64,000 nt of DNA. Source: Treponema rectale (GTDB lineage Bacteria > Spirochaetota > Spirochaetia > Treponematales > Treponemataceae). The notes below the pieces were generated by a model. The model was not told where the DNA came from. It ran no database searches and saw only the letters and a list, made by a program, of their open reading frames with translations. The position numbers and the translations under genes are program-made. Location of the stretch: contig NZ_JACHFR010000001.1 in NCBI RefSeq assembly GCF_014202035.1, positions 930,001 through 994,000 of the forward strand, written 5' to 3'. Of the stretch, positions 34,907 to 44,587 are shown piece by piece. Within the stretch, counting starts at the first letter, position 1. Each line of letters opens with the position of its first letter.

Positions 34907-37054
34907 ATGTCCCAGTGGATTAAGAAAGAAATAACTAAAAAAGAAATAGAAGACATGAGGCTCAAATACGGTCTGGACTCATTAAGTGCCAGTATCCTTT
35001 CAAGAAGGAACGTAACGGAAGGCAAGGACATTCTGTATTATATGGAAGATGACCTTCGATTTACCCACTCGCCTTTTCTCTTCAACTCCATGGAAGATGC
35101 CGTTGACCGTATTCTCGACGCCAGGGAACAGGGTGAAAAGATCCTGATATTCGGTGACAGGGACGTTGACGGAGTAACTTCAACTACTGTTCTATATGAC
35201 TGTCTTTCCTCCATGGGAATTGACGTTCGTTACAAGCTGCCTTCCGGTGACGATGCATACGGGCTTTCCGTTCAGGCAATAGAAGATTTTGAAAAAGAAG
35301 GCGGTACGCTCATAATAACCGTTGACTGCGGAATTTCAAACGTACAGGAAATTGCGCTGGCTGCAGAAAAAGGAATGGATGTAATTGTTGCAGACCATCA
35401 TAACGCACCGGAAACTCTTCCTGAAAATGCCATACTGATTGATCCGAAATTAGAAAATTCAGGTTATCCATTTAAAGACATTTCAGGCTGTGCAGTTGCC
35501 TATAAACTGGTAAGCGCCTTAAGATTCAGCGAAAGCAAATGGTACAAACAGGAAGTTACCCTTCTGAATGTACGGCCCCTGAATGACGCAAGCATGATTG
35601 AGTGCATAAAACTGCGCAATCTAATCCCTGTAAGCAGAATTGACGAAACGGTTGTTCCGGGAACAGTAAGCATAAGCCATACACGGCTGCCGGAATATCT
35701 GAAAGGTCAGATCATACTGGTATGGGATGAAAACACCATAAAAAAACAGCTCAATAATATTTTTGGTTCCGGAATTGAATTCAACTTCATGGACATAAGA
35801 ACTGAAATATCCAGGCTGTTTCCTCAGTTTTCTGACAGTTCCCTTCTGCGCATAAAAGACATGTCGAAAATCGCAAGATACGGTAACCATGCTCCTACGG
35901 AAATCGGGGGTTTTTACAACATCTACGTTACATACGTCCAGCAGTCGCTGAAAAAAGAAAATCCAAAGCTTGCTTCGCTGGAAGAAAAAGACCTGCAGCT
36001 GGTTGCACTGGCAGCACTGGCAGATATAATGCCCATGAAAAACGAAAACCGGATCTTCGTAAAAAAAGGTCTCGAATCCCTTAACTCCGGAAAAGTCAGA
36101 AACGGTCTGAAAGAACTGCTGTCAAGACTTAATCTGCTGGGCCGTCACATAACATCAATAGATTTAAGCTGGAACGTAGTTTCCAATCTGAATGCGGCAG
36201 GCAGACTCGGACAGCCTGAACTTGCAGCAGAACTTTTTCTTGCTAAAGAACCTTCTGTAAGGGAAGCAACGGCAGACAGAATAATAGCCCTCAACGCGCA
36301 GAGAAAACAGCTTTCCGTAGATGCCTGGAATTACGGAATAATGCAGGCACAGGCTTCAATTCCTAATTACAATGGAAAGCTGTGTGTAGTGATGGATCCC
36401 AGAATCAACAGGGGTGTGTGCGGGCTTCTGGCAGGAAGGTTAGTTTCTACCTACGACATTCCTGCAATGGCTGTAACTGTTATCGATGATATGGCCATTG
36501 GTTCCATGAGAAGCTGCAGGGATTTCAATCTTACGGCATTCCTCAACAATCTTTCCCATCTTTTCCTCAATTTTGGAGGACACAATGCAGCAGCGGGATT
36601 CAGTCTTAAAAAAGAAAACCTTCCGGAACTGGAAAAACAGCTTAAAATTCTTTCGGGTTCAATAGAACTCAGCGAATCAGAAAAAGACAGCTATGAGGTT
36701 GACGCAGAACTGCCTCCAGCCTACATCACCACAGACATAATAAAGATATGCGACAGGTTTGAACCTTACGGAGAAGAAAATCCACCTCTGCTTTTTATGG
36801 CAAAAAATCTTACTGTCACAGACGGAATCGCAATCGGCAAGGGCGAAAAACAGCACCTCAAACTGAACATTCAGGCCGGTAAAACCAGGTGGCCTGCATT
36901 ATTCTGGAATGAAGGAGACAGGCTCCACAAAGAAATAGAAATCGGAGACAGAGTTGACATTCTGTTCAATGTGGAAAGAAACGTGTTCAACGGTGTTGAA
37001 ACCCTTCAGCTGGTACTAAAAGACATAAAAAGATCATCAGGAGATATGCAATGA
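34907..37054 (+). CDS. recJ: Single-strand DNA exonuclease RecJ with an internal insertion
   Basis: 715 residues. AAGGA precedes the ATG. DHH-phosphoesterase motifs are FGDRDVDGVTS (D84, D86, D88), TVDCGIS and VADHHNAPE. DHHA1 appears as GGHNAAAGFS, and an OB-fold closes the protein. RecJ degrades 5' single-stranded ends in RecF-pathway repair, matching its neighbour recO. Between YKLVSALRF (about 205) and the conserved VALAALADIMPM (about 365) there are about 135 residues not expected in RecJ. Confidence 0.93.
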   Translation: MSQWIKKEITKKEIEDMRLKYGLDSLSASILSRRNVTEGKDILYYMEDDLRFTHSPFLFNSMEDAVDRILDAREQGEKILIFGDRDVDGVTSTTVLYDCLSSMGIDVRYKLPSGDDAYGLSVQAIEDFEKEGGTLIITVDCGISNVQEIALAAEKGMDVIVADHHNAPETLPENAILIDPKLENSGYPFKDISGCAVAYKLVSALRFSESKWYKQEVTLLNVRPLNDASMIECIKLRNLIPVSRIDETVVPGTVSISHTRLPEYLKGQIILVWDENTIKKQLNNIFGSGIEFNFMDIRTEISRLFPQFSDSSLLRIKDMSKIARYGNHAPTEIGGFYNIYVTYVQQSLKKENPKLASLEEKDLQLVALAALADIMPMKNENRIFVKKGLESLNSGKVRNGLKELLSRLNLLGRHITSIDLSWNVVSNLNAAGRLGQPELAAELFLAKEPSVREATADRIIALNAQRKQLSVDAWNYGIMQAQASIPNYNGKLCVVMDPRINRGVCGLLAGRLVSTYDIPAMAVTVIDDMAIGSMRSCRDFNLTAFLNNLSHLFLNFGGHNAAAGFSLKKENLPELEKQLKILSGSIELSESEKDSYEVDAELPPAYITTDIIKICDRFEPYGEENPPLLFMAKNLTVTDGIAIGKGEKQHLKLNIQAGKTRWPALFWNEGDRLHKEIEIGDRVDILFNVERNVFNGVETLQLVLKDIKRSSGDMQ

Positions 37055-38016
37055 AAAAAGCTGCATTAATTATTGCCTGCCTGCTTGCATTTTTTTACCT
37101 GCAGGCAGAAGACCTTTCAATAAAAAAAGATTCCGCCGCTTTTGAAATAAAATACAGCAGGGAAGCATTTCCAGGTGATGCACAGTTTGTAAGAATGACG
37201 GTCATTCCACTTAAAAATAAAAAAGAAGCGGCCAGGACTAAAGCAAGCCTCACTCTCCTGCTCGACGGCAGGGAACTTTCTTCATCAGATTTTTACCGGA
37301 TCAGCGGAAATAATAAAAAAAATAATTTTTCAGTTACCCTACTGGCTGCAATTCCCCTTTCTACCTGGTGGGACCAGAAAGACGGATGGACACTTAAAAT
37401 AAAATGTTCTGTCTGTGACAGTGCAGATGAAACTCTGGAACTTCCTATGACCCTTCTGCATAAAGATTTTGTAAGCGAAACCCTCTGGCTTGACGGAAAA
37501 AACACCTCAATAAAAACTGATGTTTCGCCAAGAAGACAGCAGGATATAGAAAAACTGAATGCAATACTTGCAGCAACGGATAAAACGGCAGTATGGCAGA
37601 CAGCCCCTTTCAATGCTCCCGTTTCTTCAAACAGAAGGACCTCTTTTTTTGCTGACAGGCGCATTTACAAGTACAACACAGGAGGCTCAACAACCGGACT
37701 TCATCATGGAATTGATTACGGAGTTCCGGAAGGAACGGAAGTACATGCCTGTGCAAGAGGAAAAGTCGTTCTTGCTGAAGACAGGGTTTCTACAGGATAC
37801 AGTGTCGTAATAGAACATCTGCCCGGACTGTACAGCCTTTACTACCACATGAGCCGGCTTGATGTAAAGGAAGGTGACATAACGGAAGAAGGCCAGCTTA
37901 TAGGCTTAAGCGGCTGCACGGGACTGGCAACAGGACCTCACCTCCATTGGGAAATGAGGCTCTACATGCAGTCCGTAAGTCCTGATTATTTTTTAGGAAA
38001 TTTTACTTTTGAATGA
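37051..38016 (+). CDS. M23 (LytM-type) metallopeptidase, secreted
   Basis: 321 residues with a signal peptide (1 to about 19, ending LQA). An N-terminal beta-rich domain leads to the LytM domain with zinc ligands H218 and D222 (HHGIDYG) and H297-L-H299 (GPHLHWE), plus the catalytic His region YYHMSRL. All ligands are present, so it should cut peptidoglycan cross-links in the periplasm. Its ATG overlaps the recJ stop by 4 bases; the last 14 bases overlap ligA. Confidence 0.92.
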   Translation: MKKAALIIACLLAFFYLQAEDLSIKKDSAAFEIKYSREAFPGDAQFVRMTVIPLKNKKEAARTKASLTLLLDGRELSSSDFYRISGNNKKNNFSVTLLAAIPLSTWWDQKDGWTLKIKCSVCDSADETLELPMTLLHKDFVSETLWLDGKNTSIKTDVSPRRQQDIEKLNAILAATDKTAVWQTAPFNAPVSSNRRTSFFADRRIYKYNTGGSTTGLHHGIDYGVPEGTEVHACARGKVVLAEDRVSTGYSVVIEHLPGLYSLYYHMSRLDVKEGDITEEGQLIGLSGCTGLATGPHLHWEMRLYMQSVSPDYFLGNFTFE

Positions 38017-39979
38017 GTTCAAGAAACTCTTTTTCAGTTATTACAGGAATTCCTAAAGAAGCAGCCTTAACATTTTTTGAAGAACCTGAAGAAGTATCAT
38101 TAGTAACAAGATAGCTCAGACCTTTTACGACAGAAGACTTTACGCTGCCTCCGTTCTGTTTTACAAGATTCTGGGCATCAGCCCTCTTCATGGTAACAAG
38201 TTCACCTGTAAAGCAGAATGACATTCCTGCAAGACGTCCAGACTTTTCGCCTTCCGTAAGGACAATCGTCTCAGAAGAAACAAGATTCCTCATTTCTTCA
38301 GAACATTCCTTCAAACCTTTACAGAATGAAGAAGCCATTACTTCTGCAAAACCATAAACTGAAGATATTTCATCTTCTCCGGCAGCAAAAAGTTTTTCAA
38401 GGGTAGAATAGCCTGCATCAACGAGTTTTTCTACAACAGTTTCACCAATTCCCTCGATGTCAAATCCTGCAACAAACTGAGAGAGAGAAAGTTTTCTGTG
38501 AGACTGAATTGAGGCAGCAACTTTTTTTGCCCCAAGAGACTTTTTTTCCAGAGAAATGCTTTCTTCATTCAAAAAATACGGAGTAAGTTTTTCTTCATCA
38601 AGCCTGTATATGTCACTTATGCTTTTTACAAGTCCTGAATTAAAAAGTTGCGTTACAAGAGTTTCTCCAAGATCCCTGATATCACAGACATCTACCCACT
38701 TCAACAGACGGTGAAGAACTTTTTTAGGGCACTCTTTATTGGGACAAAAAAGTCTGGTTCCCTCATCCTGAAGTACACTTCCGCAGACCGCACATTTTTC
38801 AGGATAACGTACTGGAAAAGTAACAGCCGTTCCGTCATTTTTCAATACAGCTTCTATTTTGGGAATTATCTCTCCCCTTTTTACTACAACCACGTGACTT
38901 CCAATCATAAGGCCAAGGGAACGTATATTGTTCGGATTAGCAAGACTGGCCCGCTGTACTGTAGTACCATTTAAATCCACCGGATCAAAAACAGCAACAG
39001 GAGTATAGGTCGCACCGTTTTCATTCCACTCAACATCACGGACAACAGATACTGCTTCTTCCAGACTGAATTTAAAGGCAATCTGCCTGTCAGGTCTGTC
39101 ACGGCTTGCATCTTCATGATTTACAGTCCGTTCTTTTATTACAAGTCCGTCAATGTCATAATCAAGATTTTTTCTTTCTTCCATTACGGAACTTCTGTAA
39201 TCAATTACTTCCTGTGCACTGCTGCAAATTTTAAGAGGAACAACATTGAAACCGCATTCCTTCAGCCAGAGTAATTTTTCTTCCTCATCCTTAAAAGGCT
39301 GCTCACCTTCTGTAGCCCAGACGTCATACACGATTAAAGTCAGGTTTTCACTGCCTTCCCCGTCTTTTCTCTTCATAAGGCCGTTTGCTGCATTCCGGCA
39401 GTTAGCCTTGTCAGAGTAAAGAGATTTATGCACTGTATGAGTCATTATGACTTCACCGCGAATGCCGCCTGTAAAAGCAGCTGCTGAAGGAACCCCTGAA
39501 AGCTGTTTAAGAACCCCTTTCATTTTTACTGCGTTTTCAGTAATTACATCCCCTGTCGTTCCGTCACCTCTTGTAACTGCCCTGAGGAGAGTTCCTCCGT
39601 TATACTGAAGTTCAAGACTGGCGCCGTCAAGTTTATATTCAACAAGATATTCAGAATATTCGTGTTTTTTTACCCATTCAAGAAACTGCTCAGGATCCGC
39701 AGCCTTTTCCTGACTGCCCATAGGCATTACATGAGGAGCTTTTTGAAAATTTCCGGAATCCTGACCTACTCTGTGAAGGATTGGATTTGCAGGATCAAGA
39801 ACTTTCAGTTCATCCCAAAGCCGGTCAAACTCTGCATCAGATATCTCTCCCTCGCCGTTATAATAAGATTTCTGATAACGCAGGATCAGTTTTTCCAGCT
39901 CAGCGATACGGACAGAAGAACGTTCCCGTTTGATCCGCTCATTCTCCGAAACTGCCTGTTCCATATCAAAAAGATCCAT
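38003..39979 (-). CDS. ligA: NAD-dependent DNA ligase
   Basis: 658 residues. Domain Ia (SYYNGEGEISDAEFDRLWDEL) is followed by the adenylation domain with nucleophile K116 in EYKLDGASL and RGDGTTGDVITENA. Then come the OB-fold, a four-Cys zinc finger (CAVCG and CPNKEC), helix-hairpin-helix repeats and a C-terminal BRCT domain (MSFCFTGELVTMKRADAQ). It seals nicks in replication and repair. It starts 5 bases after trmB, with the GAAGGAAG ribosome-binding site inside the trmB end. Confidence 0.97.
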   Translation of the reverse strand: MDLFDMEQAVSENERIKRERSSVRIAELEKLILRYQKSYYNGEGEISDAEFDRLWDELKVLDPANPILHRVGQDSGNFQKAPHVMPMGSQEKAADPEQFLEWVKKHEYSEYLVEYKLDGASLELQYNGGTLLRAVTRGDGTTGDVITENAVKMKGVLKQLSGVPSAAAFTGGIRGEVIMTHTVHKSLYSDKANCRNAANGLMKRKDGEGSENLTLIVYDVWATEGEQPFKDEEEKLLWLKECGFNVVPLKICSSAQEVIDYRSSVMEERKNLDYDIDGLVIKERTVNHEDASRDRPDRQIAFKFSLEEAVSVVRDVEWNENGATYTPVAVFDPVDLNGTTVQRASLANPNNIRSLGLMIGSHVVVVKRGEIIPKIEAVLKNDGTAVTFPVRYPEKCAVCGSVLQDEGTRLFCPNKECPKKVLHRLLKWVDVCDIRDLGETLVTQLFNSGLVKSISDIYRLDEEKLTPYFLNEESISLEKKSLGAKKVAASIQSHRKLSLSQFVAGFDIEGIGETVVEKLVDAGYSTLEKLFAAGEDEISSVYGFAEVMASSFCKGLKECSEEMRNLVSSETIVLTEGEKSGRLAGMSFCFTGELVTMKRADAQNLVKQNGGSVKSSVVKGLSYLVTNDTSSGSSKNVKAASLGIPVITEKEFLELIQK

Positions 39980-39984
39980 CTTTT

Positions 39985-40746
39985 CTATTCTTCCTTCTCA
40001 AAATACAGTTCAAAAATATTACGTCCGGCATCAATACCTTTCTGCTCAAATTTCGTACGCGGACGCCACTCCTGATGAGGAGCAAAACCTTCATATCTGT
40101 TTTTCAAGCCATCAGTTGCTTCAAGTTCAGACAGGGCTTCCTCCGCATATTCCTGCCAGTCAGTAGCAAAATAAATGTAACCGCCTGGAGTAAGTTTCTG
40201 CATCAGAAGATCAGTATGCGGGCGCTGTACCAGACGTCTTTTATGATGCTTCTTCTTAGGCCATGGATCAGGAAAGAAAATATGAAATGCTTCAATAGAA
40301 CCGTCAGGTATCATGCTCTTAAGAATTTCAAGAGCGTCATATTCTATGATAAAAAGATTTTTAAGCTGATTTTTCTTTATTTCACTGAGAAGGCGTCCAA
40401 CACCCGGTACATGTACTTCTGAGCCTATATAATTCATCTCTGGATTAGCCCTGGCAATTGCAGCCGTAGCATGTCCCATTCCAAAACCAATTTCAAAAGT
40501 TACCGGATTTGTATTACCGAAAATTTCTGTAAAATTTAATGTCTTGTGCTCAAAAGGGAGACACCAGACCTGATGCAGTTCTTCATAACTGCGCTTCTCA
40601 CTGTCAGTCATACGTCCTGCACGCAGAACATAAGTCTTGATTGTCCTTCTGAAAACCGACACTGCACTATTACTGTCAGCGCCGGGATCCTCTGCAACAG
40701 CAGCCGACGAATTATTACTGTCAGCCGTGGTTTCCTGTTCGTTCAC
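39985..40746 (-). CDS. trmB: tRNA (guanine-N7)-methyltransferase
   Basis: 253 residues starting at GTG with AGGAG 7 bases upstream. TrmB makes m7G46 in tRNA. The SAM site is FEIGFGMGHATAAIARANPEMNYIGSEVH. The catalytic region is FFPDPWPKKKHHKRRLVQ, and the motif FATDWQEYAEE follows. The first 30 residues are a Ser/Ala/Asp-rich extension not needed for the fold. It lies 21 bases downstream of a lipoprotein gene. Confidence 0.95.
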   Translation of the reverse strand: MNEQETTADSNNSSAAVAEDPGADSNSAVSVFRRTIKTYVLRAGRMTDSEKRSYEELHQVWCLPFEHKTLNFTEIFGNTNPVTFEIGFGMGHATAAIARANPEMNYIGSEVHVPGVGRLLSEIKKNQLKNLFIIEYDALEILKSMIPDGSIEAFHIFFPDPWPKKKHHKRRLVQRPHTDLLMQKLTPGGYIYFATDWQEYAEEALSELEATDGLKNRYEGFAPHQEWRPRTKFEQKGIDAGRNIFELYFEKEE

Positions 40747-40767
40747 CTTAATTCTCCTAAAAATTTT

Positions 40768-41421
40768 TTATTCAGACTTTTTGTCTGATATGCCGTATTC
40801 AGGCATAAGTATCATAATATTTTCTCCGCTGAGATAATAACAGATTCTGAATGAAGCAGCATCTTTTATATCAGCACGTACTTTTTCTATTGTCGTCCAG
40901 GTTTTCTTTTTTTCACCAAAATATTTCAATACACCGTTTTCATCATACACTGCGGCTTTCTCTGATTTGGAAACTTTTATGCACTCCGGAAATTCACGGG
41001 CTTTCTTTGTAAGTAATTCCCTGTCATAACGGACCGAAAAGGCGCCTTCCCAGACAGCATCAGCACAGTCCGTATATATAACAGAATACGCTCCCTCAGG
41101 AATCATTTCGTTTTCTGCAGGAACAATACTGGAACTTCCTGTCCAGTTCTTTTTATTTCCTTCCGAGAACTTTATTAAATCCGTGCAGTTCCATGACAAT
41201 CCTGTTTCACGACTTACCACGCGAAGCTTTTTTGCCCGCTGAACATCACTGGATGCTTCCGCAAAAAGAGCAAGCCTTACGGACGGAAGCGAAACTTCAT
41301 CCTTGAATTCCATTATCGTTACAGCCTGAATGGAAGCCACTGAAGGACTGTTATCAGAACAGGATGTACATATTACAAACGCGAAAAAAATTACTGTATA
41401 CAGAAAAACTTTGTGCCGCAT
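40768..41421 (-). CDS. Predicted lipoprotein of unknown function
   Basis: 217 residues. A signal peptide ends in the spirochaetal lipobox VICTSC, so the mature protein starts at Cys21 and is lipid-anchored. The rest is a beta-rich globular domain with no recognised family (AVTIMEFKDEVSLPSVRLALF near the start). It is 5 bases after the GHKL-like gene, so the two are probably expressed together. Confidence 0.75.
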   Translation of the reverse strand: MRHKVFLYTVIFFAFVICTSCSDNSPSVASIQAVTIMEFKDEVSLPSVRLALFAEASSDVQRAKKLRVVSRETGLSWNCTDLIKFSEGNKKNWTGSSSIVPAENEMIPEGAYSVIYTDCADAVWEGAFSVRYDRELLTKKAREFPECIKVSKSEKAAVYDENGVLKYFGEKKKTWTTIEKVRADIKDAASFRICYYLSGENIMILMPEYGISDKKSE

Positions 41422-41426
41422 GTAGT

Positions 41427-42593
41427 CTAAAAATTAAAAATAAGCGTAATGACTGTAAGGTCTGTTGACGTAAACTGATTTACAAGAGACTCGAACTTAA
41501 CGTTCACCTTTTTACAGGCATCTTCCAGATACGAAAGATAATACAGTCCAAGATCTGTACCTTCAGCTTCATCCGGCATCTGGCGGTAAAAGTCTATGAG
41601 GGACCTTTTGTTAAGGTCTGCAGACATCTTGCTTTCGATATTTTCTTTCATTTCCTGAAATTCATCATCTTTATTGTAAAGAGTTATCTGAAGACGTCCC
41701 TGCTTTCCGATAGCAGCTGTACCGCCTCCGATTTTCCATGAAACGAATACAAGCTCATGCTTCCGTTCCATTTCCTTTACAATTTTTGCACGGATATCAG
41801 GATCATAAATAAGGGTATCACCGTTTTCTACACCGCGGTAAAGGATACGGGCTTCCTTGCGGATATTAGTATTCTCTGCATTAAGGGCAAGTTCCATCAC
41901 CATTACGGAAATATATTCTGCAACTTTTGATTTTTCCATGTAATTGGCAAGAGACTGGCGGAGAATTCCTAAAAGTTCATTAAAGCCGTCTGCCTTATAG
42001 AATTTTGTAATTATATACCAGTTCATAAGACTGAGGCGGTTAAGAAACTTTTCCGTCATGAGAAGATAAACATTCTTCTCTTCAGGAGTAAATTCCGTAT
42101 TGTCCATGATGCTTTTCCAGACTGGTTCAAGTATTGTCTGCCTTGCCATCTGAATTACATTATCCTTTATGGACAGCTGAGTCCTGAGCTGTTTATCAGA
42201 CATTACAGTCTTTTCATCAATAAGCTGAGAAGGATTAGCCCTGTTATGACGGCGCACAATGTCACATTTTATAAAGGAATTGTAAATTTCACGGTCAAAC
42301 TGTTTGTAAAGGATGGAAAAAACTATAACTTTAGAAAGATCCATAACCTCCTGCCGGCGGGTAACAAATTCAGGCATGGAAATTTCAATTTTTGAAATGT
42401 AATCAAGAAGAATCATACTCTGAATGGACATAGGAGATACCTTATCCATACTGACCCCATATTCTTCAAGATTATCAGCAAGGCGAATGCGCAGGAGTTT
42501 TTTCTTATTACTTATGAAACTTGAGGCCCCGTCCTCCGTGAGAATAATCTTTACAGGTAAATCAAGAATAAACTTTTTCTTTTCCGCGCACAT
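41427..42593 (-). CDS. Protein with a GHKL/HATPase-like C-terminal domain, function unknown
   Basis: 388 residues from the ATG at 42593. An ATG 21 bases further up lies inside the promoter spacer and is rejected. The N-terminal 200 residues are helical. The C-terminal third reads like a GHKL ATPase: an N-box-like MELALNAENTN, a strand LVFVSWKIG, then LQITLYNKDDEF where the D-box would be, and GTDLGLYYLSYLEDACKK resembling the G2 box GxGLGL, ending in beta strands. The D-box Asp-Gly signature is degenerate, so ATP binding is unsure. No signal peptide. Possibly an anti-sigma-like or signalling protein; this is inference. Confidence 0.7.
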   Translation of the reverse strand: MCAEKKKFILDLPVKIILTEDGASSFISNKKKLLRIRLADNLEEYGVSMDKVSPMSIQSMILLDYISKIEISMPEFVTRRQEVMDLSKVIVFSILYKQFDREIYNSFIKCDIVRRHNRANPSQLIDEKTVMSDKQLRTQLSIKDNVIQMARQTILEPVWKSIMDNTEFTPEEKNVYLLMTEKFLNRLSLMNWYIITKFYKADGFNELLGILRQSLANYMEKSKVAEYISVMVMELALNAENTNIRKEARILYRGVENGDTLIYDPDIRAKIVKEMERKHELVFVSWKIGGGTAAIGKQGRLQITLYNKDDEFQEMKENIESKMSADLNKRSLIDFYRQMPDEAEGTDLGLYYLSYLEDACKKVNVKFESLVNQFTSTDLTVITLIFNF

Positions 42594-42602
42594 ACTACTA
42601 CC

Positions 42603-42631
42603 ATTATACAGCATGGGTATTGCATTGTAAA
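42603..42631 (-). promoter_or_regulatory. Promoter of the GHKL-like gene, predicted near-leaderless
   Basis: On the minus strand TTTACA (42631-42626), 17 bases, TATAAT (42608-42603), then 9 bases to the ATG. No ribosome-binding site. A weaker plus-strand site (TTGCAT 42620-42625, 15 bases, TATAAA 42641-42646, 9 bases to ATG 42656) overlaps it. Confidence 0.65.
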
Positions 42632-42655
42632 CACTAAAATTATAAACTCAAATAT

Positions 42656-44587
42656 ATGATGCTGCTGAAACTGAGACGGATTCCGCTGGCGGTAATATTT
42701 TTTCTCATGATATCCTTTCAGTCTCTGCAGGCTCTGGAAAATGGAATTTCCCTGATGACCCCGGCACAGATGTCAGAGTCAATTTTCAAAGAACTTTCAG
42801 AAGCAGGCTATCCCGCTGAATACCAGCACCTTACCCCCGTAAACGAAGACAATCTTTTTCCTGAAAACATCGTCATAACCATAAAGGGAAATCCTGACAC
42901 TGATGACAATAAAAGTTCAATAAAAAACGTAATCTTTGCCTTTACCCAGAATTTTTACATTGAAGACAGTACTTTCGTAATGAATTTCCTTCAGGGAATA
43001 AACGAAGAAAAACTTCCCTTCACCTGTACAGTCCTGTTAAGCGCGGCAGAAAACGATTTTTCAATAAAGGATTCCTTTCCGTCTCCAAACCCTACTGAAA
43101 AATTCATAGAACAGATATACGAAAACTCCTCTGCATGTGCCCTATGCCTTTATCACACGACTGGAGACAGAGAAATAATATCCGGAAGCGACGGAGAAAT
43201 ATCCCCCTTATGGCTTGTAAGCGCAGTTCACTCCGCCTTTTCGGAAGAAGACAGGGACATTAAACTTTTTCCTAACTATATTTTCAGAATGTACAGAAAT
43301 CTTGAAGGCAGAGATGAAAGGACCGGTCTATTTCTGAAACGGGGTATTGCGGCAGCAGGCATCGGCGTACGGAAGGGCGACGGAAAAATTATTGCTTCCC
43401 TGGCAAAAGACCTTATAAAAAAACGCAGCGACAGATACGACAGAAACTATTCTTTCGTAAAACTATTCAACAGGGGCTTTTTCATCAATGAAAGTACTTC
43501 CGTCGTTTTATTCATTACCTTTACATTTTTAATTCTGCTTAAGCTCTGTTTTGAAGCATTTACAAAAAACAGCATCAACTATTCACGCATTAAAAACCTG
43601 ACCAGGACCGTTTTCTGGATTCCTGTATACATAATGCTAACGGCCCTCATTTTTTATCTGAACATAACGATTACGGGAAGCCTTATATTTTCATCCCTCA
43701 GTTCAATAACCATCATGCTCATACTGTTCATACTGCAGATGCATATGAATTTTTTCGTATCCTTTTCAGGCTTTGCATTTCAAATGCTCATAGCAGGTGC
43801 CGCAAATATTTTCATATTCTCTTCAATTCAGTTTTCCCTCATGTATTTTTTTCTCTTTGAATACCTGATCATATACATCAGTTCAAGGCAAAAAAATACG
43901 GCAGTACTTATAATATGTTTCCTTCTCCTGCTGTTTTCAGGAATTCACCTTATAGAATCAATACTCGCTCCGGTAAATGCCTCTCTTATTTTTCATGAAA
44001 TTCCAGTAACCTTTTCACTCAGCATAGTTTTCAGCTGCGCCATATTTCCCCTTCAGCTTCTCTGGCTGAGAATCATAATGCGGCTGAAAATAATAGAAAA
44101 CTCCCCCCGTTCAAATAAAATCGTAACCTGTTCCGGTTATGCACTGGCAATACTCATAACGACAGGCATACTTTCCGCATCAATATTCTTCACGAAGTCC
44201 ATTTTCTTTTCTGAACCTGAAAAACTTTCTGTTTACGATAAAGCCGTGATAAAAGCAGGTAATGAACAGCCTCCTCAATTGAAAGTACAGAAAACAGATT
44301 CTGTATTCTACGGAATAAGGACAGGACATCTGTATATTGAAGCTCCTCACAAATACATAAAGTACGACATAACAATCGAAGACGAAAACACAAATCCGCT
44401 TTTTGACAGTAATTTTCTGTATGAATTTACGGATTCAAAGAAAGTAAGGTTCATTCTTCCTGAATTTCCGGCAGAAAAACTTGAAATCGTATACTCCAGC
44501 GAAGAAAAGGCAAATCCAAAAATAATCATAAACGCATGGTCATTAAACAGCAGCGGAGAATTAACCCATGAATTCATCAGTCTGTGA
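42656..44587 (+). CDS. Polytopic membrane protein with large extracytoplasmic domain
   Basis: 643 residues. A signal peptide (about 1-26) leads into a 250-residue extracytoplasmic domain (starting LENGISLMTPAQMSESIFKELSEAGYPAEYQ), then about eight closely spaced membrane helices (about 280-530) and a C-terminal beta-rich extracytoplasmic domain. The extracytoplasmic part has a loosely peptidase-like layout, but no metal or catalytic motif is seen. The ATG has no ribosome-binding site. The 3' end overlaps dinB by 20 bases. The function is not recognised. Confidence 0.8.
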   Translation: MMLLKLRRIPLAVIFFLMISFQSLQALENGISLMTPAQMSESIFKELSEAGYPAEYQHLTPVNEDNLFPENIVITIKGNPDTDDNKSSIKNVIFAFTQNFYIEDSTFVMNFLQGINEEKLPFTCTVLLSAAENDFSIKDSFPSPNPTEKFIEQIYENSSACALCLYHTTGDREIISGSDGEISPLWLVSAVHSAFSEEDRDIKLFPNYIFRMYRNLEGRDERTGLFLKRGIAAAGIGVRKGDGKIIASLAKDLIKKRSDRYDRNYSFVKLFNRGFFINESTSVVLFITFTFLILLKLCFEAFTKNSINYSRIKNLTRTVFWIPVYIMLTALIFYLNITITGSLIFSSLSSITIMLILFILQMHMNFFVSFSGFAFQMLIAGAANIFIFSSIQFSLMYFFLFEYLIIYISSRQKNTAVLIICFLLLLFSGIHLIESILAPVNASLIFHEIPVTFSLSIVFSCAIFPLQLLWLRIIMRLKIIENSPRSNKIVTCSGYALAILITTGILSASIFFTKSIFFSEPEKLSVYDKAVIKAGNEQPPQLKVQKTDSVFYGIRTGHLYIEAPHKYIKYDITIEDENTNPLFDSNFLYEFTDSKKVRFILPEFPAEKLEIVYSSEEKANPKIIINAWSLNSSGELTHEFISL

